This document shows, piece by piece, positions 61,804 through 64,000 of a stretch of 64,000 bases of DNA; position 1 is the first letter of the stretch, and each line of letters begins with the position of its first letter. Source of the stretch: Pseudomonas sp. RSB 5.4. Its GTDB lineage: Bacteria > Pseudomonadota > Gammaproteobacteria > Pseudomonadales > Pseudomonadaceae. The notes beneath the pieces were generated by a model that was given only the letters and a program-made list of their open reading frames with translations, searched no databases and was not told the origin of the DNA. The translations under genes and the position numbers were made by a program. The stretch covers positions 248,001 to 312,000 of the forward strand of contig NZ_CP146986.1 in assembly GCF_037126175.1 (NCBI RefSeq), given 5' to 3'.

Positions 61804-62041
61804 TCGGGGCTCCTTGGGGTGGGGCTTTTGCGGCATTGTCCTCTGGCTGAGCGGTTCTGTGAACCGCTACCATCGTAGGCGCCGTCGTTACTGGCCTGCA
61901 GCCTTGTCAAGTTACACGTTCTGTTCAATAGCTGATGCAAAAATCAGAAAAGTCCTACTGTCGCTCCGCTGATTTTCCTGCGTCGTCGGCGGGCGTTTTG
62001 GCTGGTAGAATCGTCAGTCGTTTTTTCTGGAGTTCTGCCCC

Positions 62042-62950
62042 GTGATCACTTCCCGACTTCGTACCCTGCGCGACCACATCCGTTGGGCCGTCAGCCGCTT
62101 CCATGGGGAGGATCTGTTTTTCGGTCATGGCACCGACAACGCCTGGGATGAAGCCCGGCAACTGGTGCTCGGTGCCCTGCACCTGCCGTGGGAAATTGCC
62201 GACAGCTACCTCGATTGTGCGCTGGAAGACGACGAACTGGTCAACCTGCAACGCCTGCTCAAGCGCCGCATTGAAGAGCGCATCCCGACGGCGTACCTGC
62301 TGGGCGAGGCGTGGTTCTGCGGCATGTCGTTCATCGTCGATGAGCGCGTGCTGATCCCGCGTTCGCCGATTGGCGAACTGATCGAAAACCGCTTTGCACC
62401 GTGGATCGGCGACGAGCCTGCGCGGATTCTCGATCTGTGCACCGGTTCCGGTTGCATCGGCATCGCCTGCGCCTACGAATTCCAGAACGCCGAAGTGGTG
62501 CTGGCGGATCTGTCGTTCGAAGCGCTGGAAGTGGCCAATCAGAACATCGAGCGTCATGGCGTCGATGAGCGCGTTTATACCGTGCAGGGTGATGGTTTCG
62601 ATGGTTTGCCGGGGCAGCGTTTTGACCTGATCGTGTCGAACCCGCCGTACGTTGACGCGGAAGATTTCGCCGACATGCCGGATGAATACCAGCACGAACC
62701 GGAGCTGGGCCTGGCCTGCGGTGATGACGGTCTGAACCTGGTACGGCGGATGCTCGCCGAAGCGGCGGATCACCTGACCGAGAAGGGCTTGTTGATTGTC
62801 GAAGTGGGCAACAGCCAGGTGCACGTCGAAGCGCTGTACCCGGAAGTCGACTTCGCCTGGCTCGAATTCGAGCGCGGCGGGCATGGCGTGTTCATGCTGA
62901 CGGCGGAGCAGTGCCGCGAGCATCAGGCGCTGTTCGCTTCTCGCGTTTGA
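62042..62950 (+). CDS. prmB: Ribosomal protein L3 glutamine methyltransferase PrmB
   Basis: A 302-residue SAM-dependent methyltransferase starting at GTG. N-terminal helical domain, then [17 protein letters not shown] (SAM-binding, about residues 132-148) and [11 protein letters not shown] (NPPY motif, about 199-209) typical of N5-glutamine methyltransferases. The N-terminus ([22 protein letters not shown]) fits PrmB rather than PrmC. It methylates L3. Confidence 0.92.
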   Translation: MITSRLRTLRDHIRWAVSRFHGEDLFFGHGTDNAWDEARQLVLGALHLPWEIADSYLDCALEDDELVNLQRLLKRRIEERIPTAYLLGEAWFCGMSFIVDERVLIPRSPIGELIENRFAPWIGDEPARILDLCTGSGCIGIACAYEFQNAEVVLADLSFEALEVANQNIERHGVDERVYTVQGDGFDGLPGQRFDLIVSNPPYVDAEDFADMPDEYQHEPELGLACGDDGLNLVRRMLAEAADHLTEKGLLIVEVGNSQVHVEALYPEVDFAWLEFERGGHGVFMLTAEQCREHQALFASRV

Positions 62951-62962
62951 CCTGACTGACTT

Positions 62963-63097
62963 CTGTGGCGAGGGAGCTTGCTCCCGCTGGTCTGCGAAGC
63001 AGACCCAAAATATGCAATGACGGTGCACCAGACATACCGCATGCGCATGTTTTACGACTGCTTCGCAGCCGAGCGGGAGCAAGCTCCCTCGCCACAG
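62963..63097. repeat. REP variant inverted pair after prmB
   Basis: CTGTGGCGAGGGAGCTTGCT and its inverted copy AGCAAGCTCCCTCGCCACAG with about 95 bases between, including the smaller inverted pair GTCTGCGAAGCAGAC. Confidence 0.85.
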
Positions 63098-63110
63098 GTC
63101 ATCGCTGATT

Positions 63111-63902
63111 TCAGCGGTGCGTAGCAATCCAGATCAGCAACCCCGCCTGAAACACCGCAAACGCCACCAGACAGGTAATGGTGAAGCGCAATCCGGCGTC
63201 TTCACGCTTGAACTTGCTGACTTTGTCTTCCTGCTTCTTCAGCTTCACTTCCTGCTCGGCCAGGTTCTGCTCGGCCTGTTGCAGCATCTGCGCCGCTTCA
63301 AGAATCTCGACGATCTGCAGCTTTTCGCTGTTCCAGTCGCCCAGCAAGTCACCGACTTGCACCTCTTTGACGCTGCCCTTCAGATGCTGGGCATCGGCGT
63401 ACACCACATCAAAACCATGCACGCGCAAGAAGTGATCGCGACGCAGGCGGGTGTCTTCGTTCAGCGCGTCCTTGTTGTTCAAGTCCATGCCGTCGACGGT
63501 GTAGGCGGGCCAGCGCTTTTTCGCCCAGTTGATGCCTTGCGCGGCCATGAAACGACCGATGCCACGGTTCAGCGGTTCGATCTGCAAGCCGCTGTCCGGG
63601 CCGAAATGCACACGTTTGCTGGTGTGATTGACCCACACGTCGAGCTGGTTCTGCTCCTTGCGCACGCGTTGGCCGGGCAGTTTGATCGCCATGCGCATCA
63701 GGCTGTGTTCTTTGCTGTTGCGCTCGGCATAGCCGAATTCGACAAAGCGCAGCGGCCGGCCACCGGTGTTGCGGTCGGTCTGCAGCGGGGCCAGGCGGAG
63801 CATCTTGTGGTGCTCGACGCTGACGTCCGCCCATGGCAGCTCGACCGCTGGCGGTGCGTCTTTTTCAGCGGTGGTGTCGGGTGAAGTCGGGGTATCAGTC
63901 AT
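63111..63902 (-). CDS. Unknown protein with coiled coil and C-terminal membrane helix
   Basis: A 263-residue protein. Residues 1-35 are P/T/D-rich and disordered-looking; about 36-190 are a globular part (LRLAPLQTDRNTGGRPLRFV; INWAKKRWPAYTVDG); about 200-235 a coiled coil rich in Q, E and K (LLQQAEQNLAEQEVKLKK-type); about 240-259 a hydrophobic helix (FTITCLVAFAVFQAGLLIWI). It is probably anchored to the inner membrane by its tail. No family recognised. Confidence 0.75.
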   Translation of the reverse strand: MTDTPTSPDTTAEKDAPPAVELPWADVSVEHHKMLRLAPLQTDRNTGGRPLRFVEFGYAERNSKEHSLMRMAIKLPGQRVRKEQNQLDVWVNHTSKRVHFGPDSGLQIEPLNRGIGRFMAAQGINWAKKRWPAYTVDGMDLNNKDALNEDTRLRRDHFLRVHGFDVVYADAQHLKGSVKEVQVGDLLGDWNSEKLQIVEILEAAQMLQQAEQNLAEQEVKLKKQEDKVSKFKREDAGLRFTITCLVAFAVFQAGLLIWIATHR

Positions 63903-63929
63903 AACGGCGAGATCCTGTCCAAGCCCTGC

Positions 63930-63957
63930 TTGTCGCCAGCCGGTACGCTGGCGACAA
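63930..63957. promoter_or_regulatory. Perfect hairpin in 5' region of last gene
   Basis: TTGTCGCCAGC and GCTGGCGACAA are perfect 11-base arms around CGGTAC, 28 bases upstream of the ATG at 63902. It may be a 5' UTR structure or the terminator of a gene beyond the window; T runs are absent on both sides. Confidence 0.45.
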
Positions 63958-64000
63958 AGGCTTATCGGCCGTTTTTTCCAGGACTGGAGGGCAAAAAGCC

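Overview
The window looks like chromosome of a Pseudomonas species, most probably of the P. fluorescens group. The reasons are a high-GC background, many copies of the REP/REPIN repeats typical of that group (core GTGGGAGCGGGCTTGCTC), the gene neighbourhood rdgC - tRNA-Val/Asp - FKBP - EAL/CBS/GGDEF - prc - quinone oxidoreductase, and a complete minCDE - rluA block. Most of it is conserved core or group-level accessory sequence. I see no prophage, transposase or CRISPR array.

Layout. 1-1.6 kb: 3'-truncated rdgC (minus) and a duplicated tRNA-Val/tRNA-Asp cassette. 1.7-4.7 kb: a two-gene unit encoding a RoxA-like di-haem c-type cytochrome and a catalase-fold protein. 4.9-7.6 kb: FKBP lipoprotein, a DUF1232 gene preceded by two inverted perfect DnaA boxes, and a tightly overlapping HTH / unknown / Sel1 trio. 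7.8-13.1 kb: a 1589-residue Rhs protein with a lower-GC C-terminal toxin and an immunity gene, with no type VI genes beside it. 13.1-18.2 kb: EAL-CBS-GGDEF protein, Prc/AlgO protease and a quinone oxidoreductase. 18.3-24.8 kb: a HAD phosphatase, ABC importer (ATPase, two permeases, binding protein), alkaline-phosphatase-superfamily hydrolase and a divergent GntR/UTRA regulator, which together look like uptake and processing of an organophosphorus compound. 24.8-25.4 kb: repeats, including a regular 72-bp tandem array. 25.4-29.2 kb: M20 amidohydrolase, then an S-type pyocin with HNH nuclease and its immunity protein. 29.2-39.4 kb: MscS channel, small membrane protein, ApeB, a glycosyltransferase-like protein, RluA, MinE-MinD-MinC, LpxL and a patatin.

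39.5-51 kb is a purine/ureide catabolism region: two tandem Tsx-like outer-membrane channels, a urate/xanthine permease, PuuD (urate to 5-hydroxyisourate), UraH, UraD and PuuE (to allantoate), allantoicase, ureidoglycolate lyase, and an AzgA-type purine permease. A palindrome TTGTRTACAA stands in front of puuE, uraH and the AzgA-type permease, suggesting one shared regulator not present in the window.

51.2-64 kb: a MarR regulator divergent from an aminotransferase; an RND efflux operon whose adaptor gene is frameshifted in a G7 tract within its first codons; then a glutaredoxin-like protein, FolE, an Smr-domain protein, a small membrane protein, an isochorismatase-family protein lacking the usual cysteine, PrmB, and a protein of unknown function.

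The strongest candidates for further work are the Rhs toxin/immunity pair with its 15-codon coupled leader ORF, the pyocin gene whose best ribosome site serves a 7-codon out-of-frame leader, the DnaA-box palindrome, the G-tract frameshift in the efflux adaptor, and the purine regulon palindromes. Assignments come from reading motifs; no database search was run.
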